A stretch of 13,436 nucleotides of DNA from Bacteroidales bacterium UBA7574 (GCA_002479035.1 DLLA01000020.1:1-13436); one strand, 5' to 3'. Counted from the first letter of the stretch, positions 6,118 to 12,530 are shown. Numbers and translations: made by a program. Notes: generated by a model not told the origin, from the letters alone.

Positions 6118-7590
6118 CTATTGTATCTGTTTGCGCAGTCGCGCCACGGGGATGCCAAACTGTTCGCGGTACTTCGCCACGGTGCGCCGCGCGATGGAGT
6201 AGCCGCTCCGGCGCAGCGTATCCACCAACTCGTCGTCGGTTATCGGGTTGCTCTTGTCCTCGGCATCGACTATCTCGCGCAGTTTCTGCTTCACTTCGCG
6301 CGTCGAAATCTCCTCGCCCTCGCTGTTGGTCATGGCTTCGGAGAAGAAGAATTTGAGCGGGAACACGCCGTATTCGGTCTGCACGTACTTGTTGCTGCAC
6401 ACGCGCGAGATGGTGGAGACGTCGTAGCCCGTGCGGTCGGCGATGTCCTTCAGCACCATCGGGCGCAGATAGACGTTGTCGCCCTGCAGGAAGAACTCGC
6501 GCTGGTAGTTCACTATCGCGCCCATGGTGTGCATCAGCGTCTCGTTGCGCTGGCGGAGGGCGTCGATGAACCAGTTGGCAGCCTCTATCTTGCCCTTGAC
6601 GAACCGCGCCGCCTCGCGTGTCTGCGGCGTGGACTGTTTGGTCGGCTTGGTGTAGGTGTCCAGCATCTCGTTGTACTCCGCCGACACGTGCAACTCGGGC
6701 AGGTCGCCTTGGTTGAGCGACACTATCAGTTCGCCGTCCTCCTGCTCCACGATGAAATCCGGTATCACTACCGTCTGGTTGCGGTCGTAAACCGTTCCTA
6801 ACCAAGCACTTCCGGGGCGCGGGTTCAGGTGGGTTATCTCGCTGATGGCGGTCTTCAACTCGTCTTCGGTGATACCCGCGCGTTGCGCCACTTTGGCATA
6901 ATGGTGGCGCGAGAACTCGTCGAAGTACTGCTGCAGTATCTTCTCCGCCAGCACCACCGTAGGGGTCTGCTCTTTCTGCCGCAACTGTATCAGCAGGCAC
7001 TCCTGCAAGTCATAAGCCCCCACCCCGGGCGGGTCGAACTGCTTTATCTGCGCCACTATCTCCCGCATCTTGTCGTCCGTCACGGTCAAGCCTTCGCGGA
7101 ACGTCAGGTCGTCCACCAGTTCCTCGGGCGTGCGCCTGAGATACCCGTCGTCGTCTATGTTCCCCACCACAAATTTCGCCACATGACGGTCGGGCTTGTC
7201 CATTTTCGTGAGGTATATCTGCGACTTCAGGTACTCGCTGAAACTCGTCCCCACCGAGAACGGAATATCCTCTTGCGGCGTGCTCTCCGCGCGCCCTTGC
7301 GACGCGGGCTGGGTGTCGGCATAGTCATCGTCCTGCACGTAGTCGTCGTAGTCAAAGTCCTCGTTCTTCAGCGGGTTCTCGTACTCCTCGTCCTGCGGCT
7401 CGGTGTCCTGATAGTCATCCGCATTCTCGTCGCGACCCTCTTCCAATGCGGGGTTGTCTTGCAACTCTTCATTGATACGGGCTTGCAACTCACACGACGG
7501 CAACTCCAGCAAGCGCATCACCTGTATCTGCGCAGGTGACAACTTCGCTTGCAGTTTCTGCTGCTGTTGTAGTGAGAACGAGGTCGCCAT
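6118..7590 (-). CDS. rpoN: RNA polymerase sigma-54 factor RpoN
   Basis: 490 residues, full length for sigma-54. Region I (1-50) has the Gln-rich helix SLQQQQKLQAKLSPAQIQ and the ELQARINEELQDNPALE repeat that contacts activators and core polymerase. A very acidic region II (about 51-110) is rich in Asp, Glu and Tyr. The core-binding domain (about 115-310) contains FDPPGVGAYDLQECLL (185-200). The HTH is at about 370-395 (LKDIADRTGYDVSTISRVCSNK). The RpoN box ARRTVAKYRE (467-476) recognises the -24 element. The protein directs transcription of promoters that need AAA+ enhancer-binding proteins; none is encoded in this window. The 148-bp upstream spacer separates it from the aminotransferase gene, and no Bacteroidetes-type promoter was recognised there. 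The stop codon abuts the next gene with no gap. Confidence 0.97.
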   Translation of the reverse strand: MATSFSLQQQQKLQAKLSPAQIQVMRLLELPSCELQARINEELQDNPALEEGRDENADDYQDTEPQDEEYENPLKNEDFDYDDYVQDDDYADTQPASQGRAESTPQEDIPFSVGTSFSEYLKSQIYLTKMDKPDRHVAKFVVGNIDDDGYLRRTPEELVDDLTFREGLTVTDDKMREIVAQIKQFDPPGVGAYDLQECLLIQLRQKEQTPTVVLAEKILQQYFDEFSRHHYAKVAQRAGITEDELKTAISEITHLNPRPGSAWLGTVYDRNQTVVIPDFIVEQEDGELIVSLNQGDLPELHVSAEYNEMLDTYTKPTKQSTPQTREAARFVKGKIEAANWFIDALRQRNETLMHTMGAIVNYQREFFLQGDNVYLRPMVLKDIADRTGYDVSTISRVCSNKYVQTEYGVFPLKFFFSEAMTNSEGEEISTREVKQKLREIVDAEDKSNPITDDELVDTLRRSGYSIARRTVAKYREQFGIPVARLRKQIQ

Positions 7591-7650
7591 ATTCTTACTA
7601 TTTGTTAACGTTTCAGTCGTTTCTTTGCCCTGTCAAACCGCTGCTTTTCA

Positions 7651-7705
7651 GCAAGGGATGCGCAAGGGATACGCAACCCATAGAGAACGGATACAGAACA
7701 AATGT
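7651..7705. repeat. 11-bp-period repeat array B (5 units)
   Basis: Five consecutive 11-mers lie in the spacer upstream of rpoN: GCAAGGGATGC, GCAAGGGATAC, GCAACCCATAG, AGAACGGATAC, AGAACAAATGT. The first two differ at one base and the later ones drift, but the 11-bp period is kept throughout. Confidence 0.65.
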
Positions 7706-7716
7706 CTTTAATGCTT

Positions 7717-7747
7717 ATTAATTATTAACTATTACCTATTACTTGTT
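7717..7747. repeat. AT-rich spacer repeat, copy 1
   Basis: ATTAATTATTAACTATTA followed by CCTATTACTTGTT spans the 3' end of the aminotransferase gene, including its stop codon. It matches 10409-10440 with one substitution and a one-base indel, in the same orientation, where that copy also reaches a - strand stop codon (nusB). Confidence 0.6.
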
Positions 7748-8872
7748 ATCAATCACGTCGGCTACTGCCGTCGTGATTGATAACAACTGTTCATCAGTCA
7801 GTTCCGTATGCATCGGCAGCGACAGCACGCACCCTGCCAGCCTTTCCGCAACGGGGAAGTCGCCCTTCTTGTACCGCGGGTCTTGGTATGCCTTTTGCAG
7901 GTGCAGCGGCACGGGATAATACACCATCGACGGTATCTCCCTTTCCGCCAACGCCTCGCGCACCTTGTCGCGGTCCACGCCCACCAATCGCAATGTGTAC
8001 TGGTGATAGACGTGCGTCGAATGGGCTTGGTGCCCGGGTGTCAACACGTGCGGATTGCCCGCGAATGCCTTGTCGTAGTAGGCTGCCGCCCGTTGCCGTG
8101 CCGCGATGTACTCGTTCAGATGCGGCAACTTCGCGTCAAGCACTGCCGCCTGAATAGCGTCCAACCGCGAGTTCACGCCCACACGGTCGTGATGGTAGCG
8201 CACCACCATGCCATGGTTGGCTATCGCCCGCATCTGAGCCGCCAACTCGTCATTGTTGGTGAATATCGCACCCCCGTCGCCGTAGCAACCGAGGTTCTTC
8301 GACGGGAAGAAACTGGTGCAACCTATGTCGCCCATCGTTCCTGCCTGCCTCGTCGTGCCGTCCGAAAACGTGTACTGCGCCCCGATGGCTTGGCATGCGT
8401 CCTCCACCACGTACAGGTTATGCTCCCGCGCAATCGCCATAATAGGCTCCATATCAGCGCATTGCCCGAACAGATGCACGGGCACGATAGCCTTCGTGCG
8501 GGGCGTGATAGCCTTGCGGACAGCCTCCGCCGAGATGTTCATCGTGTCCCAATCTACATCTACCACTACGGGTGTGAAACCCAACAGCGCAGCCACCTCT
8601 GCCGTTGCGATAAACGTGAACGTCGGAGTGATAACCTCGTCGCCTGGGCGTAGCCCGAGACCCATCAACGCTATCTGCAGGGCGTCGGTACCGTTGCCTA
8701 CGGGTATGACGTGTTTCGCACCCGTATAGGCTTCGAGGTGCGACTGGAACGCCGACACCGCCGGACCTTTCACGAAAGCCGCACTGTCTATCACCGCTTG
8801 GATGCCGCGGTCTATGTCCTCTTTTATGTGTTGATATTGCGTCTGCAAATCAACCATTTGTATCTTCCTCAT
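7739..8872 (-). CDS. DegT/DnrJ/EryC1/StrS aminotransferase, WbpE-like
   Basis: 377 residues, usual length for the family. This is a PLP-dependent sugar aminotransferase of fold type I. PLP-binding landmarks are GNGTDALQIAL (59-69), VVEDACQAIGA with Asp158, and SFFPSKNLGCYGDGG with Schiff-base Lys192. HGMVVRYHHDRVGVNSRLDAIQAA and the C-terminal SMVYYPVPLHLQ and LSLPMH complete the pattern. The sequence is close to Pseudomonas WbpE, which puts an amino group on the 3-oxo position of UDP-GlcNAc-uronate. GnnB-like lipid A or O-antigen amino-sugar roles are the alternatives. No other nucleotide-sugar gene is in the window, so the pathway is open. The start at 8872 lies one base after the YbbR stop codon (8874-8876), so the two are probably co-translated. 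I recall coaE in this slot after yajC and ybbR in other Bacteroidetes. Confidence 0.93.
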   Translation of the reverse strand: MRKIQMVDLQTQYQHIKEDIDRGIQAVIDSAAFVKGPAVSAFQSHLEAYTGAKHVIPVGNGTDALQIALMGLGLRPGDEVITPTFTFIATAEVAALLGFTPVVVDVDWDTMNISAEAVRKAITPRTKAIVPVHLFGQCADMEPIMAIAREHNLYVVEDACQAIGAQYTFSDGTTRQAGTMGDIGCTSFFPSKNLGCYGDGGAIFTNNDELAAQMRAIANHGMVVRYHHDRVGVNSRLDAIQAAVLDAKLPHLNEYIAARQRAAAYYDKAFAGNPHVLTPGHQAHSTHVYHQYTLRLVGVDRDKVREALAEREIPSMVYYPVPLHLQKAYQDPRYKKGDFPVAERLAGCVLSLPMHTELTDEQLLSITTAVADVIDNK

Positions 8873-8873
8873 G

Positions 8874-9875
8874 CTACTTCTCTATGATATATTCCAACTC
8901 ACTCGGGTTCACGCGCACGCGCGTTACATAAGGATTGTCGCACTCCACCTCCACGGGCACCGATGCCTGTTCGCCCTTCGGAAAATGGCACAGCACATGG
9001 AAATCCTCCTCCCGCACATCGTTGAAGTGCGACATGCCCACACGCGCCTGAACCGTCACCGTCTGCGGGAACAACCGCAGCGACTCCCCTTCGGGACAAC
9101 CATAAGTCTCCACGGGCAGGGTGAACGACTTCTCCGTAAACTGCTCCGTTACGAACAGCACACTCACGCTCGACGGCACCACACGCAACCCCTCAGGCAC
9201 ATTCAGCCCCACCGTACAGCGCATCGTATCGCGGATATCCTTTATCTTCAGCGACTCCGTTGCGATATAACGGAGGTCTCGCAGGTCTTGTTTCTTCCCG
9301 TAAACACGTACCGTTTGGGGTTCTACAACGGGTAGGCTGCGCATCTGGTACTGCGACGCAGGCGTCCATTCAGCCGTCAGCCGCACCTCCACATCTTTCT
9401 CCTCCTGCTTGTGATACACCGCCTCAATCACTTCGGGCTGCACCTGCAGCACCACCGTACTGCCGGGCAACATATCCTGCAATTTCGGACGGAGTATCTC
9501 CGCGGTGATATGCACCGTACCCTCTTGCTCTGCCAGTTGGGTCGCCATATTCAGGGTGAGTACGGGCTTGCTGCCGCCTATCTTCTGCAACTGCTTGCCG
9601 TTGTCACGGATTGTCACTTTCAGTTCCTCAGGCAGCGGTTCATCAAACACCACCTGCGGCGGAATATCCGTATATACGATAGGCAGGGTTATCTCCGTAT
9701 CGCGTTGCGACGACATCGCGCGTCCCCACCACACCATCGTGGCAAGCCCGACAAAAAGCAAGTAGGTGAGCAAATCTTTCCTCACCAACCATTGCCACAA
9801 CTTTCTGGCATAGACCTTCGCCACCCGCAGCCATACTGCCACGTGGCGAACCCATGTTTCGCGCTGCGTATCCAA
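8874..9875 (-). CDS. YbbR-like (CdaR-family) membrane-anchored protein
   Basis: About 333 residues. A short cytoplasmic basic stretch is followed by one membrane segment (about 34-50, DLLTYLLFVGLATMVWW). The remainder is an extracytoplasmic region of beta-rich YbbR repeats, such as ITLPIVYTDIPPQVVFDEPLPEELKVTIRDNGKQL, VRVYGKKQDLRDLRYIATESLKIKDIRDTM and VNVPEG-like segments. In Firmicutes YbbR/CdaR regulates the diadenylate cyclase CdaA; the Bacteroidetes role is not established. The start is uncertain. The only start-like codon after the upstream stop (TAG at 9897-9899) that gives a full N-terminus is TTG at 9873-9875. GTG at 9842 would remove 11 residues and still keep the membrane segment. 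It follows yajC on the same strand, separated by a 176-bp spacer filled with 11-bp repeats. Confidence 0.85.
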   Translation of the reverse strand: MDTQRETWVRHVAVWLRVAKVYARKLWQWLVRKDLLTYLLFVGLATMVWWGRAMSSQRDTEITLPIVYTDIPPQVVFDEPLPEELKVTIRDNGKQLQKIGGSKPVLTLNMATQLAEQEGTVHITAEILRPKLQDMLPGSTVVLQVQPEVIEAVYHKQEEKDVEVRLTAEWTPASQYQMRSLPVVEPQTVRVYGKKQDLRDLRYIATESLKIKDIRDTMRCTVGLNVPEGLRVVPSSVSVLFVTEQFTEKSFTLPVETYGCPEGESLRLFPQTVTVQARVGMSHFNDVREEDFHVLCHFPKGEQASVPVEVECDNPYVTRVRVNPSELEYIIEK

Positions 9876-9889
9876 CCGTTTTCCGCTTC

Positions 9890-9988
9890 TTGCTCGCTAT
9901 CGGCTCGTTATGAGTCCGTTATGGGGTCATTATGGGTTCACTATAGGTTCATTATCGGCTCATTATGGGTTCATTATGGGTTCACCAC
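9890..9988. repeat. 11-bp-period repeat array C1 (9 units)
   Basis: Nine consecutive 11-mers with consensus GGGTTCATTAT: TTGCTCGCTAT, CGGCTCGTTAT, GAGTCCGTTAT, GGGGTCATTAT, GGGTTCACTAT, AGGTTCATTAT, CGGCTCATTAT, GGGTTCATTAT, GGGTTCACCAC. The period is exact over 99 bp. The array lies between yajC and the YbbR gene and ends 15 bp from the assumed YbbR start. Confidence 0.85.
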
Positions 9989-10000
9989 CCATCCACAGCC

Positions 10001-10044
10001 GACCCGCGATAGACCCGCGACAGACTCCCGACCGACCCGCGACA
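10001..10044. repeat. 11-bp-period repeat array C2 (4 units)
   Basis: Directly beside array C1 is a second array of different sequence but the same period: GACCCGCGATA, GACCCGCGACA, GACTCCCGACC, GACCCGCGACA. It ends 7 bp from the yajC stop codon. Unlike C1 it is GC-rich, so the 176-bp spacer is almost entirely 11-bp repeats of two types. Confidence 0.8.
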
Positions 10045-10051
10045 AACACGC

Positions 10052-10408
10052 TTATTTCTTGTCTTTCTTCTCGTCCTTCGGGGCTTGTTGTGCCTCATCG
10101 GCAGACGCATAAACGCTACCCTTGTCCACTTTGATGGTGATGTCTTTGGCTATCTCGATGATAAAGGCATTGTCCTGTACCTCTTTGATATTGCCATAGA
10201 TACCGCCGGCGGTAACTACCTTGTCGCCTTTCTTCATGGCATCACGTTGTTTCTGTAGTTCTTTCTGCTTTTTGGTTTGCGGACGAATCATAAAGAAGTA
10301 GAACACTACAAAGATAAGGATCATCATAATCCAGAACGTCCATGAACTTTGTTGTTGCCCGCCGGCAGCAGCACCTTGTGCCTGCAATAAAATGAAATTC
10401 AGCATCAT
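10052..10408 (-). CDS. yajC: Preprotein translocase accessory subunit YajC
   Basis: 118 residues, typical size. A short periplasmic N-terminus rich in Gln, Ala and Gly is followed by one membrane helix (about 25-41, FWIMMILIFVVFYFFMI). The conserved RPQTKKQKELQKQRDAMKKGDKVVTAGGIYGNI block and the beta strands FIIEIAKDITIKVDKGSVY come next, then a charged Lys/Glu/Asp tail. YajC associates with SecDF at the Sec translocon. Two tandem ATGs occur at 10408 and 10405; either is possible. It lies 31 bp downstream of nusB on the same strand, the usual nusB-yajC order in Bacteroidetes. Confidence 0.95.
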   Translation of the reverse strand: MMLNFILLQAQGAAAGGQQQSSWTFWIMMILIFVVFYFFMIRPQTKKQKELQKQRDAMKKGDKVVTAGGIYGNIKEVQDNAFIIEIAKDITIKVDKGSVYASADEAQQAPKDEKKDKK

Positions 10409-10440
10409 ATTAATTATTAACTATTAACTATTACTTTGTT
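10409..10440. repeat. AT-rich spacer repeat, copy 2
   Basis: The whole 31-bp nusB-yajC spacer is made of ATTAATTATTAACTATTA followed by ACTATTACTTTGTT. It matches 7717-7747 almost base for base and in the same orientation. Confidence 0.6.
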
Positions 10441-11381
10441 CATACTTTGAACAACGCATTCTCTTTCTTGAGGTCGCTGACCACTCTGTCGAGTACGCCG
10501 TTGATGAATATGTAACTCTTCTCGCCCGAATACTCTTTGGCTATCTCGATGTACTCGTTCATACTCACTTCCAATGCGATGTCGTTGAAGCCGAGTATCT
10601 CTGTCAATGCCGTCATCAGGATAACGGTGTCCATAAACGCGAGGCGTTCCGCGTTCCAGTTCTGCAAAGCCTTTTCTATCAGAGTCTTGTACTCGTCGGC
10701 GTGCTCTATCGTCAGTTGCAGCAGGTCTTTGCCGAAGTTCAGTTCAGCCTCGGTATCGAACATCTCAAGCAATTCCTGATCGTCGCCGCGCTCTTCCTTG
10801 AAGCGTTTGATAGTCTTCACCACGTAGGTCAGTATCACGTCCGCATCGGTCGTCCAGTTACACTGGTCGAGTGCCACCTCCATATCTTCGAGAGCCACAT
10901 ACAGGTCCTCAAAGTTGGGCAACATCGTGTATATCTTGCGCCAGAGCGTCTTCTCGTCTTCGTAGGTCGGCTCGTTGGGAGCGGACATGAACTCCTTATA
11001 TACATCGCTGTCTGTCAGTTGTTTGTAGAACGCGTGTACGGCATTCATACCTGTGTCCCAGCGCAGGTGTTGCTCGTCCATATAGTTGCGCAAACGGCGG
11101 TTGTTGAACAGTTGCTGCGCGATACGGTTGTTCACAAAGCGGTAGTTCGGCTCATAATGCGTATGGGTCACCGCCGCCCGCGTCTTGGCTTCCCGTATCT
11201 GTTCCGCGGCGTAGTCTGTCAGTTCGCATGCGAACGCGAGCAACATCATATACAAACTGTACGTGTCCGAGAAACTCTTCAGCAACTCTTTCCTTGCCAT
11301 GAGCGGAGTCTTCTCCCCGTCCTTGTAGTATGCAAACAATGTCTGCACTACCTTCGTCCTAACCAATGTTCTGTTTACCAT
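10440..11381 (-). CDS. nusB: Transcription antitermination factor NusB (long Bacteroidetes form)
   Basis: 313 residues, about twice the length of E. coli NusB, which is normal for Bacteroidetes. The N-terminus MVNRTLVRTKVVQTLFAYYKDGEKTPLMARKELLKSFSDTYSLYMMLL keeps the family's first helix. A long helical insert with many Tyr, Asn and Arg residues occupies about 60-190. The classical all-helical NusB C-terminal half follows (WNAERLAFMDTVILMTALTEIL, EVSMNEYIEIAKEYSGEKSYIFINGVLDRVVSDL). NusB with NusE (S10) binds boxA RNA and prevents premature termination, mainly in rRNA operons. A promoter at 11636-11666 (-) would give it a leader of about 250 nt. It heads the likely nusB-yajC-ybbR operon. Confidence 0.93.
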   Translation of the reverse strand: MVNRTLVRTKVVQTLFAYYKDGEKTPLMARKELLKSFSDTYSLYMMLLAFACELTDYAAEQIREAKTRAAVTHTHYEPNYRFVNNRIAQQLFNNRRLRNYMDEQHLRWDTGMNAVHAFYKQLTDSDVYKEFMSAPNEPTYEDEKTLWRKIYTMLPNFEDLYVALEDMEVALDQCNWTTDADVILTYVVKTIKRFKEERGDDQELLEMFDTEAELNFGKDLLQLTIEHADEYKTLIEKALQNWNAERLAFMDTVILMTALTEILGFNDIALEVSMNEYIEIAKEYSGEKSYIFINGVLDRVVSDLKKENALFKV

Positions 11382-11508
11382 CGACCACTGTCTTATTTAT
11401 CATTGTCTTTTATCTGTCTCTATTCAGTCTTATCCACGCTCATTCCCTGTTCTTTCCCCTTCTTTGCCGTTGGTTGTTGTCTGTTCTTGCCCACTTCTCC
11501 CGCTTGGA

Positions 11509-11537
11509 ATTAATGGCTAATTATATGGTAATTAATG
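11509..11537. repeat. AT-rich palindromic repeat, copy 2
   Basis: The reverse complement of this 29-bp stretch matches 1652-1680 at 27 of 29 positions. The two differences fall inside the 8-bp palindrome arms seen in copy 1 and break it. It would be transcribed in the nusB leader if the promoter at 11636-11666 is used. Confidence 0.6.
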
Positions 11538-11565
11538 TTCCATTCCCCACTTACCTGCCTCGCTC

Positions 11566-11625
11566 TGCAGTCCCCCTCTCTGAGGGGGTCGGGGGAGTCT
11601 CCTCTTGTTGCCGTGGGAGTCCCCC
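11566..11625. repeat. GC-rich dispersed hairpin repeat, second copy
   Basis: CCCCCTC (11572-11578) and GAGGGGG (11582-11588) form a perfect 7-bp stem with a TCT loop. GGGGGAGTCTCC follows, and a second GGGAGTCCCCC lies at 11615-11625. On the - strand the layout (GGAGACTCCCCC then hairpin) resembles the element at 375-410. It lies within the predicted nusB leader. Confidence 0.55.
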
Positions 11626-11635
11626 AATCACCCTG

Positions 11636-11666
11636 CAAAATTACAAAAAATACTTCATTTCCACAA
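11636..11666 (-). promoter_or_regulatory. Bacteroidetes-type sigma promoter for nusB
   Basis: On the - strand, TTG (11664-11666) is followed by 20 bp and TAATTTTG (11636-11643). This matches the -33 TTTG / -7 TAnnTTTG consensus of the Bacteroidetes primary sigma factor. Transcription would start near 11629, giving a leader of about 250 nt before the nusB ATG. Confidence 0.7.
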
Positions 11667-11752
11667 GCATCTCATCTTGCAATGAACGTTTTTTGCTCAA
11701 ATCACGATGTGAGGGAAGTGCACGGATATACGCCATCCATACCGCATAATTT

Positions 11753-11796
11753 GTTATAGGATGGTTATAGGATAGTTATAGGTTGGACAAGGTGAG
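11753..11796. repeat. 11-bp-period repeat array D (3-4 units)
   Basis: Units are GTTATAGGATG, GTTATAGGATA, GTTATAGGTTG and a diverged GACAAGGTGAG. The array runs directly into an 8-bp-period series (GTGAGCGG, ATGAGCGG, CTGAGCAG) that forms the left arm of the adjacent inverted repeat. Confidence 0.7.
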
Positions 11797-11896
11797 CGGA
11801 TGAGCGGCTGAGCAGATACTTTTATGTATATACACACCCGCCCGCGCACACGTGTGTATATAGAGAAACAACTGCTCAGCCGCTCACCTGCTCACC
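11791..11896. repeat. Nested long inverted repeat
   Basis: Outer arms 11791-11815 and 11872-11896 are complementary at 23 of 25 positions; one of the two mismatches becomes a G-U pair in + strand RNA. Fourteen bases (GAGCGGCTGAGCAG) pair perfectly. Nested inside, TATATACACAC (11827-11837) pairs perfectly with GTGTGTATATA (11852-11862) around a 14-base GC-rich loop. Both outer arms are built of 8-bp units. No T-run follows, so it is not a plain terminator. It lies outside the predicted transcripts of both flanking promoters. Confidence 0.8.
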
Positions 11897-11937
11897 CATT
11901 CTGCCGGCATAATTGTATTCGTTTTTTTGCGGCACCG

Positions 11938-11968
11938 TTGCACATCTCGCAAAAATGTAGTACCTTTG
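11938..11968 (+). promoter_or_regulatory. Bacteroidetes-type sigma promoter for the DUF3276 gene
   Basis: TTG (11938-11940), 20 bp, TACCTTTG (11961-11968). The expected transcription start is near 11975, about 25 nt before the ATG at 12000. The leader is A/T-rich (TTTAATTTTTAACG) with no Shine-Dalgarno sequence, as usual for this phylum. Confidence 0.8.
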
Positions 11969-11999
11969 TGCCGTTTAATTTTTAACGTAACTATAAGAG

Positions 12000-12458
12000 A
12001 TGGAAAATCGTAGAAACGAGAACAGAAACGAACCCGAAATAGTGTATTCGCGTTCTGTGAAGGCAGGTAAACGTATTTATTATTTGGATGTCAAGAAAGC
12101 CCGCAACGAGGACTTGTACTTGTGCATCACCGAGAGCAAGCGCAAGTCGGGCTTGGAGGATGAGTTCCCCCAGTTCGAGAAGCATAAAGTATTCTTATAC
12201 AAGGAGGATTTTGCCCACTTCACCGAAGGGCTGAACGACGTTATCAAATACGTCCAAAACCAACTGGGTGACATCGCCGAGCGCGAGGAGTGGACTCCAC
12301 GTGACGACGAGGACGCCACCGCTTCTGCACACACCTCCGCATCTGCCGCAAACTCTGCCGCATCCGTTGCCGACACCGCAGCCGACACCGCAGCCGACAC
12401 CGCCGAAGAGGAAGACAAACCTCGCCGCGGCTTCTTCGACCGCTTCAAGAAGGACTAA
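12000..12458 (+). CDS. DUF3276 PUR-domain nucleic-acid-binding protein
   Basis: 152 residues, cytoplasmic. Residues about 12-95 form the PUR-alpha-like domain of the DUF3276 family: EIVYSRSVKAGKRIYYLDVKKARNEDLYLCITESKR, then FEKHKVFLYKEDFAHFTEGLNDVIKYV. PUR domains bind single-stranded nucleic acid; bacterial members such as Borrelia BpuR act on DNA and RNA. A low-complexity linker (about 101-140, rich in Ala, Thr, Ser, Asp) includes ADTA three times. It ends in a basic-aromatic tail, PRRGFFDRFKKD, a type of tail seen on other Bacteroidetes proteins. It has its own promoter 32 bp upstream and a hairpin terminator 27 bp downstream, so it is monocistronic. Confidence 0.9.
   Translation: MENRRNENRNEPEIVYSRSVKAGKRIYYLDVKKARNEDLYLCITESKRKSGLEDEFPQFEKHKVFLYKEDFAHFTEGLNDVIKYVQNQLGDIAEREEWTPRDDEDATASAHTSASAANSAASVADTAADTAADTAEEEDKPRRGFFDRFKKD
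12369..12404 (+). repeat. 12-bp in-frame tandem repeat in the DUF3276 gene
   Basis: Three units of GCCGACACCGCA (the last ending in CC) encode ADTA-ADTA-ADTA at residues 124-135. Because 12 is a multiple of 3, copy-number change would lengthen or shorten the linker without a frameshift. Confidence 0.8.
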
Positions 12459-12484
12459 TTTACACATAAGTAGTGTTTGACCGA

Positions 12485-12530
12485 CACCGCCACCCCCTTT
12501 CGGAGTTGGCGGTGCTCTTTATTCCTTTTG
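12485..12530 (+). terminator. Intrinsic terminator of the DUF3276 gene
   Basis: CACCGCCA (12485-12492) pairs perfectly with TGGCGGTG (12507-12514) around a 14-base loop and is followed by CTCTTTATTCCTTTT, a T-rich tract on the + strand. It lies 27 bp after the DUF3276 stop codon. The stem contains the same GACACCGCC string as the coding repeat just upstream. Confidence 0.7.

Larger units (their letters stand above)
11382..11999. other. 618-bp divergent gene-free spacer between nusB and the DUF3276 gene
   Basis: No credible protein gene was found on either strand. From left to right it holds an AT-rich repeat (11509-11537), a GC-rich hairpin repeat (11566-11625), the nusB promoter (-, 11636-11666), an 11-bp repeat array (11753-11796), a nested large hairpin (11791-11896) and the DUF3276 promoter (+, 11938-11968). 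The stretch 11382-11508 is pyrimidine-rich on the + strand and shows nothing else. Confidence 0.7.

Noticed and set aside
5701..6801. 366-codon open frame on the + strand
   Set aside because: It is antisense to the PAP2-like and rpoN genes, rich in Arg, His and Gln with no family pattern; a composition shadow of GC-rich coding DNA.
6098..7000. 300-codon open frame on the - strand in another phase
   Set aside because: It overlaps rpoN on the same strand in a different phase and has no recognisable domain; rpoN is unambiguous.
9890..10044. CRISPR-like array
   Set aside because: Units are 11 bp, contiguous and degenerate, without constant repeats of 25-40 bp alternating with unique spacers.
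10309..10316. TATCTTTG promoter box on the - strand inside yajC
   Set aside because: No TTG lies 19-21 bp upstream, and the position is within the yajC coding sequence.
10701..11513. 270-codon open frame on the + strand
   Set aside because: It is antisense to nusB and its leader with no family signature; NusB motifs are clear on the other strand.
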